Counted from the first letter of the stretch, positions 32,936 to 42,609 are shown. The stretch is DNA of 64,000 nt from an uncultured Bacteroides sp. (GCF_959029255.1 NZ_CAUFUE010000023.1:1-64000); one strand, 5' to 3'. Translations and numbers: made by a program. The notes: generated by a model not told the origin, from the letters alone.

Positions 32936-34258
32936 TTATCTTTTCATCTTCGGCATCATCTTGCCCATCTTGCTACCTGTAACCATCTTCATCATCTTGC
33001 GGGTCTGGTCAAACTGCTTCAGTAAGCGGTTGACTTCCTGAATATTCGTACCACTACCTTTTGCAATGCGTTGGCGACGTGAACCGTTCAGGATTGCGGG
33101 GTTACTGCGTTCCTCCGGAGTCATGGAATAAATGATGGCTTCAATGCTCTTGAAAGCATTATCATCTATATCAATATCTTTGATTGCTTTCCCTACACCC
33201 GGTATCATCGAAGCAAGTTCTTTCAGGTTACCCATTTTCTTGATTTGGGCAATTTGGCTCAGGAAGTCATTGAAATCAAACTGGTTCTTGGCAATTTTCT
33301 TTTGTAGACGTTTGGCTTCTTCTTCATCATATTGTTCTTGGGCGCGTTCTACCAAAGAGACAATATCACCCATACCTAAAATACGGTCGGCCATACGTGA
33401 GGGGTGGAATTGGTCGATTGCATCCAATTTCTCACCTGTACCCACAAACTTAATGGGTTTATTAACCACCGAACGGATAGAAAGAGCGGCACCACCACGG
33501 GTATCACCATCCAGCTTTGTCAGTACGACACCGTTGAAATCCAGTCGTTCATTAAATTCCTTTGCCGTATTTACGGCATCCTGACCGGTCATTGAGTCTA
33601 CGACAAACAGAATTTCATTCGGATTGATAGCTTTCTTGATGGCTGCAATTTCGTTCATCATCTCCTCATCTACAGCCAAACGACCGGCGGTATCGACGAT
33701 TACGAGGTCATAGCCTTTGGCTTTGGCCTCTTGGATGGCATTTTGTGCAATAGCTACCGGATCTTTGCTGTCAGGTTCCGAGTACATAGGTACTTCAATC
33801 TGTTCAGCCAATACACGCAACTGTTCGATTGCAGCAGGACGGTATACGTCGCAAGCTACCAGTAAAGGTTTCCGGTTCTTTTTGCTTTTCAGCATGCGGG
33901 CTAACTTCCCGGAGAAAGTTGTCTTACCTGAACCTTGCAAGCCGGACATCAAGATAACCGCAGGCTTAGTGTCAATGTTGATTTCGGCGGTTTCACCACC
34001 CATAAGCTGGGTCAGTTCATCATGCACAATCTTTACCATCAACTGACTGGGCTTAACGGCAGTAAGCACATTTTGTCCCAAAGCCTTTTCCTTCACCGTA
34101 TCTGTAAAATTCTTGGCTACTTTATAGTTTACGTCGGCATCCAGAAGAGCTTTACGCACATCTTTCAGCGTTTCTGCTACATTGATTTCGGTGATTTTGC
34201 CTTCACCTTTCAGAATTTTAAACGACCTCTCAAGTCTCTCGCTTAAATTATCGAACAT
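32936..34258 (-). CDS. ffh: Signal recognition particle protein Ffh
   Basis: A 440-aa SRP54-type GTPase. The N domain (MFDNLSERLERSFKILKGEG) is followed by the G domain with P-loop GLQGSGKTT, DTAGR and TKLDGD. The Met-rich M domain at the end (MMKMVTGSKMGKMMPKMK) binds 4.5S RNA and signal peptides. It targets nascent membrane proteins to the Sec translocon. Length and motifs are standard. Core gene upstream of folD. Confidence 0.97.
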   Translation of the reverse strand: MFDNLSERLERSFKILKGEGKITEINVAETLKDVRKALLDADVNYKVAKNFTDTVKEKALGQNVLTAVKPSQLMVKIVHDELTQLMGGETAEINIDTKPAVILMSGLQGSGKTTFSGKLARMLKSKKNRKPLLVACDVYRPAAIEQLRVLAEQIEVPMYSEPDSKDPVAIAQNAIQEAKAKGYDLVIVDTAGRLAVDEEMMNEIAAIKKAINPNEILFVVDSMTGQDAVNTAKEFNERLDFNGVVLTKLDGDTRGGAALSIRSVVNKPIKFVGTGEKLDAIDQFHPSRMADRILGMGDIVSLVERAQEQYDEEEAKRLQKKIAKNQFDFNDFLSQIAQIKKMGNLKELASMIPGVGKAIKDIDIDDNAFKSIEAIIYSMTPEERSNPAILNGSRRQRIAKGSGTNIQEVNRLLKQFDQTRKMMKMVTGSKMGKMMPKMKR

Positions 34259-34305
34259 AGTATCTAATTACAATTACTAAATTACAAATTACTCTTATTG
34301 AGCCG

Positions 34306-34313
34306 CAAAAGTA
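34306..34313 (-). promoter_or_regulatory. -7 promoter element of ffh
   Basis: TACTTTTG on the minus strand (34313-34306) fits TAnnTTTG. It is about 50 bases upstream of the ffh start. Confidence 0.6.
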
Positions 34314-34363
34314 CAAAAAATCCCTGTATTAGCCTTCTTTTGGAGCAGAATATTATTGCGGAT

Positions 34364-36307
34364 TTAGGTCGGATAAGTAAAAAGAAGAGTGGGGCCTGCC
34401 GATGAGTCTGCAATAATTTGGTAAGTTCCCCCGAAATGTTTCAATAACAGTCGGTTAATATCATGGCGTATGGAGACTTCCTGACCGGAATATTGGCTAT
34501 CGGCCAATGGACTGTTAACTACCTTGAAACACAGTATTTCACCACTTTTATCTAATATAAAGTCAATGTTCCGTTCTTCTTTATCTACAGTATAAGGGCC
34601 GGAAAGTACACTGATTATCATCTGAATTATCCGGTTACAATCAGTATGTACAATGTATTCTGCCACACTACTTTGAAAGTTTATGTGTAGATTGGGGCTT
34701 TGCATTTGTACGCTCCCTATGGCATCGTGGCAAAGCTGGACAATATCGTAATCCGTCAGTTGATATTTCATCATATCAGCTTCCAGACGGGAAAGATCTA
34801 AAACGTTATTAACCAATAACATCAACTTTTCTGTGTTTTCTTGAATAATACCGGAATATTCTTTACGATTTTCTTCACTGATATTCGTATCGGCAGCCAT
34901 TAACTGGGAAAAACCTACTACACTGTTGAGGGGAACTCGGATGGCATGACTCATGTTAGAAAGAAAACGGCTTTTTATTTCATTGGCTTCTTCCGATTTA
35001 CGCGTAGCATTTTTTGTCTCCTTTTCCGATAAGCGAAGTTCTTTGTGTATTCGGTTGATACGAAGCATATAAGTGATACATAATATTAGTACTACACTTA
35101 CCACTATTAGAATAATAATCTGTATGTAGCTTCTTAATTTTCCCTGTTCCAATATCAACAGATTCAGATGGTAGCTATCTTTGATTTCTTCCAATTGTTT
35201 ATTGGATACCGCTATGTTTATAGAATCTTCAATTTGTGTGGCCTTTTCATAAAGCGGTAACGCTTCGGTATATCGCCCCATGGCTTTCAGTACATTTGCT
35301 TTATAACCAAGTTCTTTGGCGTAATCAGAATCACCAAATTCATTTTGTTGTACCAAATGAATAACACTGTCTGCCAATGCAAGGGCAGTGTTGTAGTCTT
35401 TTATATGTAGACAATAGTCAATAGACATGTTATGGAAAGTTGCATAATAGGGGAGGAAGGTATGTGGAGTAATATATGTTTCCGCTTTTTTATAATGTTC
35501 CTCTGCGAGTGTGGAATCATTTGTCGCTATGTAGAAATAAGTATAGAATATTTCGATAAATAAATACTGGTCATACATGCTTTTCTTCATTTCCGGATTG
35601 ATACGCGCCATTTCATCCAATATTTCTTTTGTATCATCCAGATACGTTTTCATATCAGTGTAATTCTTTCTTTGGCTGCTGAAGTTGATTAGCTGGCACA
35701 GAATATTGACTTGCGTGCCGGAATGCGTAATTTGGGGCAATAGTTTATAAGCTTTTTTGAGTGTTTTCTCTTCTTCTTTCCACTGATTGGTTTCGTGGTA
35801 TATGTTTGCCATGCACTGATAGGCGGCAACTTCCCCGTTTACACTTTTAGTGCTCAGAGCCCTTTCCAGTATTTTAGACGCTTCATTAAGTGCATATTCA
35901 TATTGTTTGTTGTATATATAAGTATTAATAAGAAGCTTTTGGGAATTAAAGTAGATTTTCCAATATTGAATGCTGCGTGCTACCGGCTCCATGACACTGA
36001 CCCACTTAGCTATGCTGTCCTGGTTTCCCTCATTGTTATAGTAATAAAGGATATGAAAGTAAGCGGCGTTACAAAGATAATGTTTGTCATTCTGCAATTT
36101 CGCCTCTTTGTATAGTTCACCTGCGAATTTCAAGGAACGTGGTGTGTTTTGTGTAGTAAGCGTCAATTGTTCCAATGCTTGTAAGCGCGTACTGTCGTGC
36201 GGCATTGCAGGTAATGCTTCAATCAAACTGTCGGTTAGCTGCTGATGGTCGGCAAAGCTCGGGAGTACTTGCAGAACGAAGAGAATTATGAACATTATCC
36301 TTTTCAT
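34364..36307 (-). CDS. TPR membrane protein with degenerate histidine-kinase core
   Basis: A 647-aa protein: signal peptide (IMFIILFVLQVLPSFA), TPR-like periplasmic repeats (residues 30-380), a membrane span (IIILIVVSVVLILCITYML), then a HisKA-like helix with SNMSHAIRVPLN. The phospho-acceptor His (H454) is kept, but the usual Glu after it is Ala and the Thr four residues on is Val. The catalytic domain lacks a recognisable N box (ISVLSGPYTV instead of LLxNAxKF) and the DxGxG and GxGLG loops. It therefore cannot bind ATP in the usual way. It is coupled by ATGA overlap to the intact kinase gene upstream and may be its partner or regulator. Confidence 0.78.
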   Translation of the reverse strand: MKRIMFIILFVLQVLPSFADHQQLTDSLIEALPAMPHDSTRLQALEQLTLTTQNTPRSLKFAGELYKEAKLQNDKHYLCNAAYFHILYYYNNEGNQDSIAKWVSVMEPVARSIQYWKIYFNSQKLLINTYIYNKQYEYALNEASKILERALSTKSVNGEVAAYQCMANIYHETNQWKEEEKTLKKAYKLLPQITHSGTQVNILCQLINFSSQRKNYTDMKTYLDDTKEILDEMARINPEMKKSMYDQYLFIEIFYTYFYIATNDSTLAEEHYKKAETYITPHTFLPYYATFHNMSIDYCLHIKDYNTALALADSVIHLVQQNEFGDSDYAKELGYKANVLKAMGRYTEALPLYEKATQIEDSINIAVSNKQLEEIKDSYHLNLLILEQGKLRSYIQIIILIVVSVVLILCITYMLRINRIHKELRLSEKETKNATRKSEEANEIKSRFLSNMSHAIRVPLNSVVGFSQLMAADTNISEENRKEYSGIIQENTEKLMLLVNNVLDLSRLEADMMKYQLTDYDIVQLCHDAIGSVQMQSPNLHINFQSSVAEYIVHTDCNRIIQMIISVLSGPYTVDKEERNIDFILDKSGEILCFKVVNSPLADSQYSGQEVSIRHDINRLLLKHFGGTYQIIADSSAGPTLLFTYPT

Positions 36308-38157
36308 GATATAGTCTCCTCTCTTTTTTCATTGGAATGGATGGGATGTGTAAATACGAACCGTGCCCCGTCTTTGTATTCTTTATCAATCCAAATTTTA
36401 CCTCCGAAGTGTTCCACTATCAGTTGGCAGATAGAAAGTCCCAATCCGCTGCCTTGCGCATTCTCATCCAGTTTTTCAAAACGATTAAAGATTTTATCCT
36501 GCTTTTCCGGAGCAATGCCACATCCGGTATCGGTTACCGAAAATTGTGCCATACCATCAGAATCAACTTCTAACATAAGTGTGATGATACCTTGTGTTGT
36601 GAACTTGGTGGCATTAATAAGTAAGTTAATCAGCAATTGCTGCAAACGGGCTTCGTCAGTGTAAAGCTCTAATTTTTCCATCGATGTCTGAAATGTAACA
36701 GCGGCAGAAGTCTGCTTTATTTTTTCTACTGTATCGATGACATTGCGGCAAAGTGATACCGCATCGTATACGCCGAAGTGAAATTGCATTTTTCCTCTTT
36801 CCAAACTTGACAAGTCTACAACGTCGTCTATCAGTTTCAAGAGTAAATCTGAATTCTGCTGAATGATGTCATTACATTGCTGGCGGATATCCTTATCTAT
36901 ATTGTTATCTATCAATATGGATGAGAAGCCGGATAACGCATTTAACGGTGTACGAATTTCATGACTCATGTTAGAGAGGAACAGGCTTTTGGTACGCATG
37001 GAATTTTCTGCATTCTTTCGTGCCTCGTTCAATTTCTGTCTTGAGGTGGCAAGCCGTTTGTTTACCTGCCTTATATAAATAACAAATACCATGAATACAG
37101 TCAAAATCAGAATACCTCCTATGATTAAATAGAATAGCAGGCGATTACGCTGATTTTGGTTTTCTACTCCTAAACGGTCTACCTGATACACCGTACGCAG
37201 CAGGTTGATTTGCGAAGTATAATTGTGGGCATTGATAGAATCACGTGTGGCATTCATAGCTTGGTAAGTTTCACAAGCTTCTTTGTAATGTCCTAATTCC
37301 TTGTATATTTTAGCGATTGATTTCCTGAGCTTTAGATAATTGTTGTAAACGTTAATGCTATTCGTGTTTTCGGCCAGACTGGTATATAGTCTTATCGCTT
37401 TGTCATAATTTCCCGTTTCTTTGGCATATTCAGCCTGCATATATTTCAATATGGACGAATGGAAATAGAACGGATTTTCATTGTTGGCTTTCTCTGCATC
37501 AATGATATACTTACGGGCCTTGCTCAAGTCACCTATCCGCAGGCAATAATATGCTTGGTATATATAATGTATGAATGGATTCAATTGGTTGCTAGTATAT
37601 AACCTCCCCATGCTTTCCAGATAAGTTTCCGCCTCATTCATTCGTTTCAATTTGATGAGCGTAGGTATCAGTTGGGTAAATACTCTTTCCTGCAATTTCT
37701 CCGATTGGGGGATTTTATACAATATCTTTATGGCATTCTCATATTCTTCCACGGCTTCCGGTGTCATACTTGCGTGAAGGTAAGTGTCTCCTAGTGCAAA
37801 GTGGGAAAGTGCGATGCCGATATCGTAATTCATTGATTTGGCTTCCGTCATCATAGCATTGGCTTTTTTCAGTGCCTCGGTAATTTGGCTTTGAAAGCCA
37901 TAAGCGTAGACAGCCATTTGCTTCATAATGAACATGCGTTTATAATCTTTCTCCTTTTGGAAGACAGACACTATTTCGTTTTCCCATTCAATGATGTCAT
38001 TGGGAGATACTTTCAAGGAATATCCCAAGTTGTTATCTATCAACTCCGTAACAAGGCTAAGGTGGCTGTTGCCCATTGTTTTCTCTTGAGAAAAAGCCCA
38101 TGGGGGTGTTCCAAGTAGTATTAGGATTAGAATTATATTTGTTTTTATTATTTTCAC
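36304..38157 (-). CDS. TPR-containing sensor histidine kinase
   Basis: From a GTG at 38157 the protein is 617 aa. It starts with a signal peptide (KIIKTNIILILILLGTPPWA), followed by TPR repeats (up to about residue 330), a membrane span (LLFYLIIGGILILTVFMVFV), and a complete kinase core: SNMSHEIRTPLN with H399, N box LLINLLINATKFT, DTGCGI, FNRFEK and GSGLGLS. No response regulator gene is adjacent. The GTG start is chosen because a TATTTTTG promoter lies about 45 bases upstream and the signal peptide follows directly; the open frame reaches further back into rho but without a likely start. The degenerate kinase gene follows with a 4-base overlap. Confidence 0.82.
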   Translation of the reverse strand: MKIIKTNIILILILLGTPPWAFSQEKTMGNSHLSLVTELIDNNLGYSLKVSPNDIIEWENEIVSVFQKEKDYKRMFIMKQMAVYAYGFQSQITEALKKANAMMTEAKSMNYDIGIALSHFALGDTYLHASMTPEAVEEYENAIKILYKIPQSEKLQERVFTQLIPTLIKLKRMNEAETYLESMGRLYTSNQLNPFIHYIYQAYYCLRIGDLSKARKYIIDAEKANNENPFYFHSSILKYMQAEYAKETGNYDKAIRLYTSLAENTNSINVYNNYLKLRKSIAKIYKELGHYKEACETYQAMNATRDSINAHNYTSQINLLRTVYQVDRLGVENQNQRNRLLFYLIIGGILILTVFMVFVIYIRQVNKRLATSRQKLNEARKNAENSMRTKSLFLSNMSHEIRTPLNALSGFSSILIDNNIDKDIRQQCNDIIQQNSDLLLKLIDDVVDLSSLERGKMQFHFGVYDAVSLCRNVIDTVEKIKQTSAAVTFQTSMEKLELYTDEARLQQLLINLLINATKFTTQGIITLMLEVDSDGMAQFSVTDTGCGIAPEKQDKIFNRFEKLDENAQGSGLGLSICQLIVEHFGGKIWIDKEYKDGARFVFTHPIHSNEKREETIS

Positions 38158-38203
38158 CTTGCTATCTTTTCTTGTCTGTGAAGGAAAAATATCATAACAG
38201 TGG

Positions 38204-38211
38204 CAAAAATA
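38204..38211 (-). promoter_or_regulatory. -7 promoter element of the kinase pair
   Basis: TATTTTTG on the minus strand (38211-38204) fits TAnnTTTG. It lies between the rho terminator and the GTG start at 38157, giving a leader of about 40 nt. Confidence 0.55.
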
Positions 38212-38214
38212 ATA

Positions 38215-38254
38215 AAAAAAGAGCGGAATGCTATTAACTATTCCACTCTTTTTT
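38215..38254 (-). terminator. Terminator of rho
   Basis: On the minus strand AAAAAAGAGTGGAAT pairs with ATTCCGCTCTTTTTT (one U-G pair), followed by more Ts. It lies 20 bases after the rho stop codon. Confidence 0.85.
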
Positions 38255-38273
38255 AAAATATTATCTCTATAAT

Positions 38274-40250
38274 TTAACTGTTCATACTCATCAGGAATTC
38301 GTCGTTGTCCTTTGTCTTCTCTAAACGGTCTTTTACAAAGTCCATTGCTTCTATCGGATTCATATCTGCAAGATACTTGCGGAGAATCCACATGCGGTCC
38401 AATGTCTGTTTGTCTAGCAGCAAATCATCACGACGCGTGCTGGAAGCAACAATATTGACGGCCGGGAATATACGCTTGTTGGACAAGTTGCGGTCGAGTT
38501 GCAATTCCATGTTACCTGTACCCTTGAACTCTTCAAAGATGACCTCATCCATCTTGGAACCGGTATCAATCAACGCAGTAGCCAGGATTGTCAGTGAACC
38601 GCCGCCTTCAATGTTACGTGCTGCGCCGAAGAAGCGTTTGGGCTTATGCAATGCATTGGCGTCCACACCACCTGAAAGTACTTTCCCGGAAGCGGGTGAT
38701 ACAGTGTTGTAGGCGCGTGCCAGGCGGGTGATAGAATCCAGGAATATGACAACGTCGTGTCCGCATTCTACCATTCTCTTGGCTTTTTCCAAAACAATGC
38801 CTGCTATTTTTACGTGACGTTCTGCGGGTTCGTCAAAAGTAGAAGCGATAACTTCTGCATTAACGGTACGCGCCATGTCGGTAACTTCCTCCGGACGTTC
38901 GTCGATAAGCAACATAATCATATAAACTTCCGGGTGATTGGCTGCAATGGCATTGGCTATGTCTTTCATCAAGATGGTCTTACCGGTTTTGGGTTGCGCC
39001 ACGATTAAGGCACGTTGACCCTTACCGATAGGCGCGAAGAGGTCTACCACGCGTGCAGACATCGAATCGGAATATCCACCTTTACAGAGTTTGAATTTCT
39101 CGTCAGGAAAAAGCGGGGTAAGATGTTCAAAGGGTACACGGTCGCGTACAAAAGCCGGGTCGCGTCCATTGATTTTAGATACTTTTACTAACGGGAAATA
39201 TTTCTCACCTTCCTTGGGCGGGCGGATAACACCTTCTACCACGTCGCCTGTTTTCAGGCCAAACAACTTGATTTGTGATTGAGAAACATAAATGTCGTCC
39301 GGAGAAGAAAGGTAGTTGTAGTCGGAAGAACGGAGAAAACCGTAACCGTCCTGCATGATTTCCAATACGCCTGTCCCTGTGAGTATATCGTCAAATTCGT
39401 ATGCTTTCTCACGTTCCATTACCGGTCTGCGTTCAGAAACAGCATGATTATCGTTATTGTTTTGCGATATCGGGCGCTGTTGTGGAACCGGGCGCTGGTT
39501 GTTGTTATTGCGGTTATTATTATTGTTGTTATTGTTATTATAAGGCGCGTTGTTATCGCGAGGACGGAGACGGGGACGCTGGGGTTGTACTTCTGCGGGA
39601 ACAGGTACTTCTGTTTTGGTAGCTTCAAATTTACCGATAAGTTCAGAAGGTAATTCAACTTTCTCGGTGGGGAGTTCTTCGATAGGGATGAAGTCATTTT
39701 CTATTTCCGTCAGGATGGGACTTTCGTCCGGTACGATAATTTTCTCCTCCTTTTTTTCTACTACTTCTGCTTTAGGTTCTTTGTCCACAGCTTTCGGTGT
39801 CTCTTTGGCAGTTTCAGCTACTTCAGGTTTGACTTTGCGTGGACGTCCCGGTCTACGCTTGGGAGCGGGTGTCGGCTCTGCCTCTGTTGCCACGGGCGCA
39901 GCGTTTGCTGCCACGGGTTCTGTTTTAACTTCGGCTGCTTGGGGCTGTTCTTGCGGAGCAGGTGTTTCCGCAGCTTTAGTGAGGTCGCCGTTCTTATTGG
40001 CCGAGAAGACTTTGTCTACTCCCTCTTTTTTTACAGTTACGCGAGAACGTTTCTGTCTTTCCCCTTTACGTTCTTCTTTCATTTTGTCGGCTGCCACTTT
40101 CTTGGTTGCTCCGGCAATGGCTTGTTCATCGAGTATCTTGTAAACGAGTTCTTCTTTTTTCAATGAATCTGTTTTTTTGATACCCAATTCTTGGGCAATA
40201 GTTTGCAATTCCGACAAATTCTTGTCGTTTAATTGGATGATATTATACAT
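38274..40250 (-). CDS. rho: Transcription termination factor Rho with long insertion domain
   Basis: A 658-aa Rho, much longer than the 419 aa of E. coli. Residues 1-45 form the Rho N domain (MYNIIQLNDKNLSELQTIAQ). Residues 60-300 are an Ala/Pro/Glu/Lys-rich, then Asn-rich disordered insert. The RNA-binding cold-shock-like domain (GVLEIMQDGYGFLRS) comes next, then the ATPase core with Walker A AQPKTGKT (about residue 420), VIFLDSITRLARAYN and the R-loop. Bacteroides Rho inserts are reported to drive phase separation and affect termination in the gut. It has its own promoter (40393-40400) and terminator. Confidence 0.97.
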   Translation of the reverse strand: MYNIIQLNDKNLSELQTIAQELGIKKTDSLKKEELVYKILDEQAIAGATKKVAADKMKEERKGERQKRSRVTVKKEGVDKVFSANKNGDLTKAAETPAPQEQPQAAEVKTEPVAANAAPVATEAEPTPAPKRRPGRPRKVKPEVAETAKETPKAVDKEPKAEVVEKKEEKIIVPDESPILTEIENDFIPIEELPTEKVELPSELIGKFEATKTEVPVPAEVQPQRPRLRPRDNNAPYNNNNNNNNNRNNNNQRPVPQQRPISQNNNDNHAVSERRPVMEREKAYEFDDILTGTGVLEIMQDGYGFLRSSDYNYLSSPDDIYVSQSQIKLFGLKTGDVVEGVIRPPKEGEKYFPLVKVSKINGRDPAFVRDRVPFEHLTPLFPDEKFKLCKGGYSDSMSARVVDLFAPIGKGQRALIVAQPKTGKTILMKDIANAIAANHPEVYMIMLLIDERPEEVTDMARTVNAEVIASTFDEPAERHVKIAGIVLEKAKRMVECGHDVVIFLDSITRLARAYNTVSPASGKVLSGGVDANALHKPKRFFGAARNIEGGGSLTILATALIDTGSKMDEVIFEEFKGTGNMELQLDRNLSNKRIFPAVNIVASSTRRDDLLLDKQTLDRMWILRKYLADMNPIEAMDFVKDRLEKTKDNDEFLMSMNS

Positions 40251-40392
40251 ACAGTATATATGTGAATGGTTTTTACTTATTCAGGCAAGTTTACCTTATA
40301 AATATAATTTAATAGGGATTATTTATTATTGAACCGGAAATCTGATTAACAACCCTCACCTCAGCAAGGGGTAACAGAATGTTTCAACGGCG

Positions 40393-40400
40393 CAAAGGTA
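40393..40400 (-). promoter_or_regulatory. -7 promoter element of rho
   Basis: TACCTTTG on the minus strand (40400-40393) fits TAnnTTTG. The leader to the start codon would be about 140 nt, long enough for autoregulation, which is known for rho genes elsewhere. Confidence 0.6.
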
Positions 40401-40453
40401 ATAAATATTTTTGTTTTCATAAATAAATCGTCATTTTTTTAAATTTAAAAGTT

Positions 40454-40461
40454 TATCTTTG
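40454..40461 (+). promoter_or_regulatory. -7 promoter element of the EFR1-type ferredoxin gene
   Basis: TATCTTTG at 40454-40461 fits TAnnTTTG, with a start codon 22 bases further. Confidence 0.6.
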
Positions 40462-40482
40462 CTTCATCATCAAGAATGCATT

Positions 40483-41316
40483 ATGAATATATACGAAGCT
40501 CATTTAATTACTTTTTCGCCTACCCATACTTCTAAACAAGTTGGCGAGACAATTGTTCGCGGCACCGGTTTCTCTAAAGTTACAAATACTGATTTGACCC
40601 TGCATGCTGTCGGCAAATTGGAAATTCCCCAAGATACGTTGGCAATAATCACCGTTCCTGTATATGGTGGAAAGGTGGCTCCGCTGGCTTTGGAGCGTAT
40701 GAAAGAGATACATACAACGGGAGCGCCTGCTGTACTGGTGGTAGTTTATGGCAATCGTGCTTACGAGAAAGCATTGGCGGAACTGGATACTTTCGTATCT
40801 GAACGTGGTTTTAAAGTGATAGCGGGAGCGACTTTTATAGGTGAACATTCTTATAGTACCGAGAGGAATCCCGTTGCGGCAGGCCGTCCCGATGCGGACG
40901 ATTTGAAATACGCCGAAGATTTCGGGAAAAAGATTCGTGCTAAAATAGAGGCTGCGGCGGATATGGAAAGGCTATATCCGGTAGCTGTCAATCGTATTCA
41001 GCGTCCCCGCCAACCGTTTTTTCCTCTATTCCGCTTTTTGCGTAAAGTAATCAAACTAAGGAAAAGCGGTGTGCCTTTGCCGCGCATTCCGGCAGTAGAT
41101 GCGGAACTTTGCACGCATTGCGGTTATTGTGTGAAGCATTGCCCTGCGGGCGCTATCCTGAAAGGGGATGAATGCAATACGCTTGCTGAAAAATGCATCA
41201 AGTGCTGCGCTTGTGTAAAAGGCTGTCCGCAAAAGGCGCGTACTTATGATACACCATTTGCGGCGCTGCTGGCCGATTGCTTTAAGAAGCAAAAAGAAAA
41301 CCGGATAATCGTGTAA
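40483..41316 (+). CDS. EFR1-type protein: flavodoxin-like domain fused to 2[4Fe-4S] ferredoxin
   Basis: A 277-aa cytoplasmic protein. The N-terminal 160 residues have a flavodoxin-like layout (FSPTHTSKQVGETI as the FMN loop, ITVPVYGGKVAP), and the C-terminal part has CTHCGYCVKHCPAG and CIKCCACVKGCP, a bacterial-type double [4Fe-4S] ferredoxin. This matches the EFR1 family. It probably transfers electrons between ferredoxin pools and a flavin enzyme; the partner is unknown. The ATG at 40483 is chosen since it follows the promoter at 40454 and begins the flavodoxin strand. It is divergent from rho and convergent with tilS (3 bases apart). Confidence 0.85.
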   Translation: MNIYEAHLITFSPTHTSKQVGETIVRGTGFSKVTNTDLTLHAVGKLEIPQDTLAIITVPVYGGKVAPLALERMKEIHTTGAPAVLVVVYGNRAYEKALAELDTFVSERGFKVIAGATFIGEHSYSTERNPVAAGRPDADDLKYAEDFGKKIRAKIEAAADMERLYPVAVNRIQRPRQPFFPLFRFLRKVIKLRKSGVPLPRIPAVDAELCTHCGYCVKHCPAGAILKGDECNTLAEKCIKCCACVKGCPQKARTYDTPFAALLADCFKKQKENRIIV

Positions 41317-41319
41317 ATG

Positions 41320-42597
41320 CTAATCGGATAATAGGGCATATATCACTGTTACCTTGCGGGTATTTTCATCTATACGGAAACGATTATCCGTTCGCTCACC
41401 TACCAGCCAGATGATGTCTTCACCGCAGCAAAGTACCCATTGCTGTTCTTTTTGCAAGAGGGAGAACTTGTGGTCGGTCATGTAGTCGCTTACCTTTTTT
41501 TGTCCCTTCATGCCGAAAGGAATGAAAGTGTCGCCCTGTTTCCAAAGGCGTAAAGATAATGGATGTTTAAGCTTTCCGGAGTCAAAACAAGCCGTGTTTT
41601 TGTCATGCGGAATGATGAAGTCCGGTGTATACGCATGTTCCTTTATTTGGAGGATGGGCTCCGATATTTCCTGATACGATTTGATAAGCAGATAATCACG
41701 GTCCTTGATTACGCGGCATCCGGAAGTGGTGAACACTTTCCCCGGCTGTCCGTCCAGTGAGCGATATATATCTTTTACCTGGGCTGTGTTGAATCCAAGT
41801 GGATACAGTATTTCAAACAGCAATGTTTCCGGGGCGGGTTCTTGCTTTAAGGTCGCAATGTGAATCCCTTTTGAAGTCTGTACCCGCAGCTTGCCTTCTT
41901 TTATACCTCGCTCATATATAGCGGCAGCATCGCTCAAATGCTTCGCTGTAGTGAGGATGCTCTCTTTCGCCGACGGGTTGATTTCCCGCATCATGGGTAG
42001 CAGGTTCAGGCGGATTTTGTTGCGGGTGTATTCATCCTGCAAGTTGGTACTGTCTGTAACGTAGCTTTGCCCGATGCTTTCTAAATAGTCGATGATTTCC
42101 TTTCTGTCAAGACACAGTAGCGGGCGTACAATGTTATTGTTTTTGGGTCGTATTCCCCGTAACCCGTTGATGCCGGTTCCCCGTATCAAGTTCAGCAGAA
42201 AGGTTTCAACGCTGTCGTCTTGATGGTGGGCCACGGCAATGACGGTGGCGTCACATGCTTTGCGCGTTTTTTCAAACCACTCGTAACGTAACTCCCTTGC
42301 GGCCATTTCGATGGAAATATGTAGTTTGGCGGCTTCCTGTATAGTGTCGAAGTGAACAATGTGCAAAGGCACTTGATGAACCTTGCACAGATTGCTGACA
42401 AATGCTTCGTCCCTGTCGGATTCCGCATCCCGTAAATGAAAATTGCAATGGGCGGCTTCGCAGGTATAACCTAAGGTGAGGAGTAGGCGCAACAGTGCCA
42501 CGGAGTCGGCTCCACCGCTTAGCGCGACGAGTATTTTGTCGTCCGGTGAGAAGAGTTTATGTTGGTTGATATATTGTGTTACCTTCTGCATATTCAT
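41320..42597 (-). CDS. tilS: tRNA(Ile)-lysidine synthase
   Basis: A 425-aa protein from ATG at 42597. The PP-loop SGGADS (27-32) marks the ATP pyrophosphatase domain; HCNFHLRDAESDRDE, HHQDDSVETFLLNLIRGTG and GLRGIRP are TilS motifs, and the C-terminal part after about residue 220 carries the tRNA-binding TilS domains. It turns C34 of tRNA-Ile(CAU) into lysidine so that AUA is read as Ile, an essential step. Its promoter lies so close that the mRNA may be leaderless. Convergent with the EFR1 gene. Confidence 0.93.
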   Translation of the reverse strand: MNMQKVTQYINQHKLFSPDDKILVALSGGADSVALLRLLLTLGYTCEAAHCNFHLRDAESDRDEAFVSNLCKVHQVPLHIVHFDTIQEAAKLHISIEMAARELRYEWFEKTRKACDATVIAVAHHQDDSVETFLLNLIRGTGINGLRGIRPKNNNIVRPLLCLDRKEIIDYLESIGQSYVTDSTNLQDEYTRNKIRLNLLPMMREINPSAKESILTTAKHLSDAAAIYERGIKEGKLRVQTSKGIHIATLKQEPAPETLLFEILYPLGFNTAQVKDIYRSLDGQPGKVFTTSGCRVIKDRDYLLIKSYQEISEPILQIKEHAYTPDFIIPHDKNTACFDSGKLKHPLSLRLWKQGDTFIPFGMKGQKKVSDYMTDHKFSLLQKEQQWVLCCGEDIIWLVGERTDNRFRIDENTRKVTVIYALLSD

Positions 42598-42601
42598 GGT
42601 G

Positions 42602-42609
42602 CAAAGATA
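42602..42609 (-). promoter_or_regulatory. -7 promoter element of tilS
   Basis: TATCTTTG on the minus strand (42609-42602) ends only four bases before the tilS ATG at 42597, so the transcript would start at or next to the start codon. Confidence 0.55.

Noticed and set aside
38158..38391. Upstream extension of the sensor kinase reading frame
   Set aside because: It would overlap the end of rho, contain the rho terminator and promoter, and precede an obvious signal peptide.
39550..40143. Open frame of 197 codons opposite rho
   Set aside because: An antisense shadow of the Ala/Pro/Glu-rich insert; composition follows rho's codon pattern.
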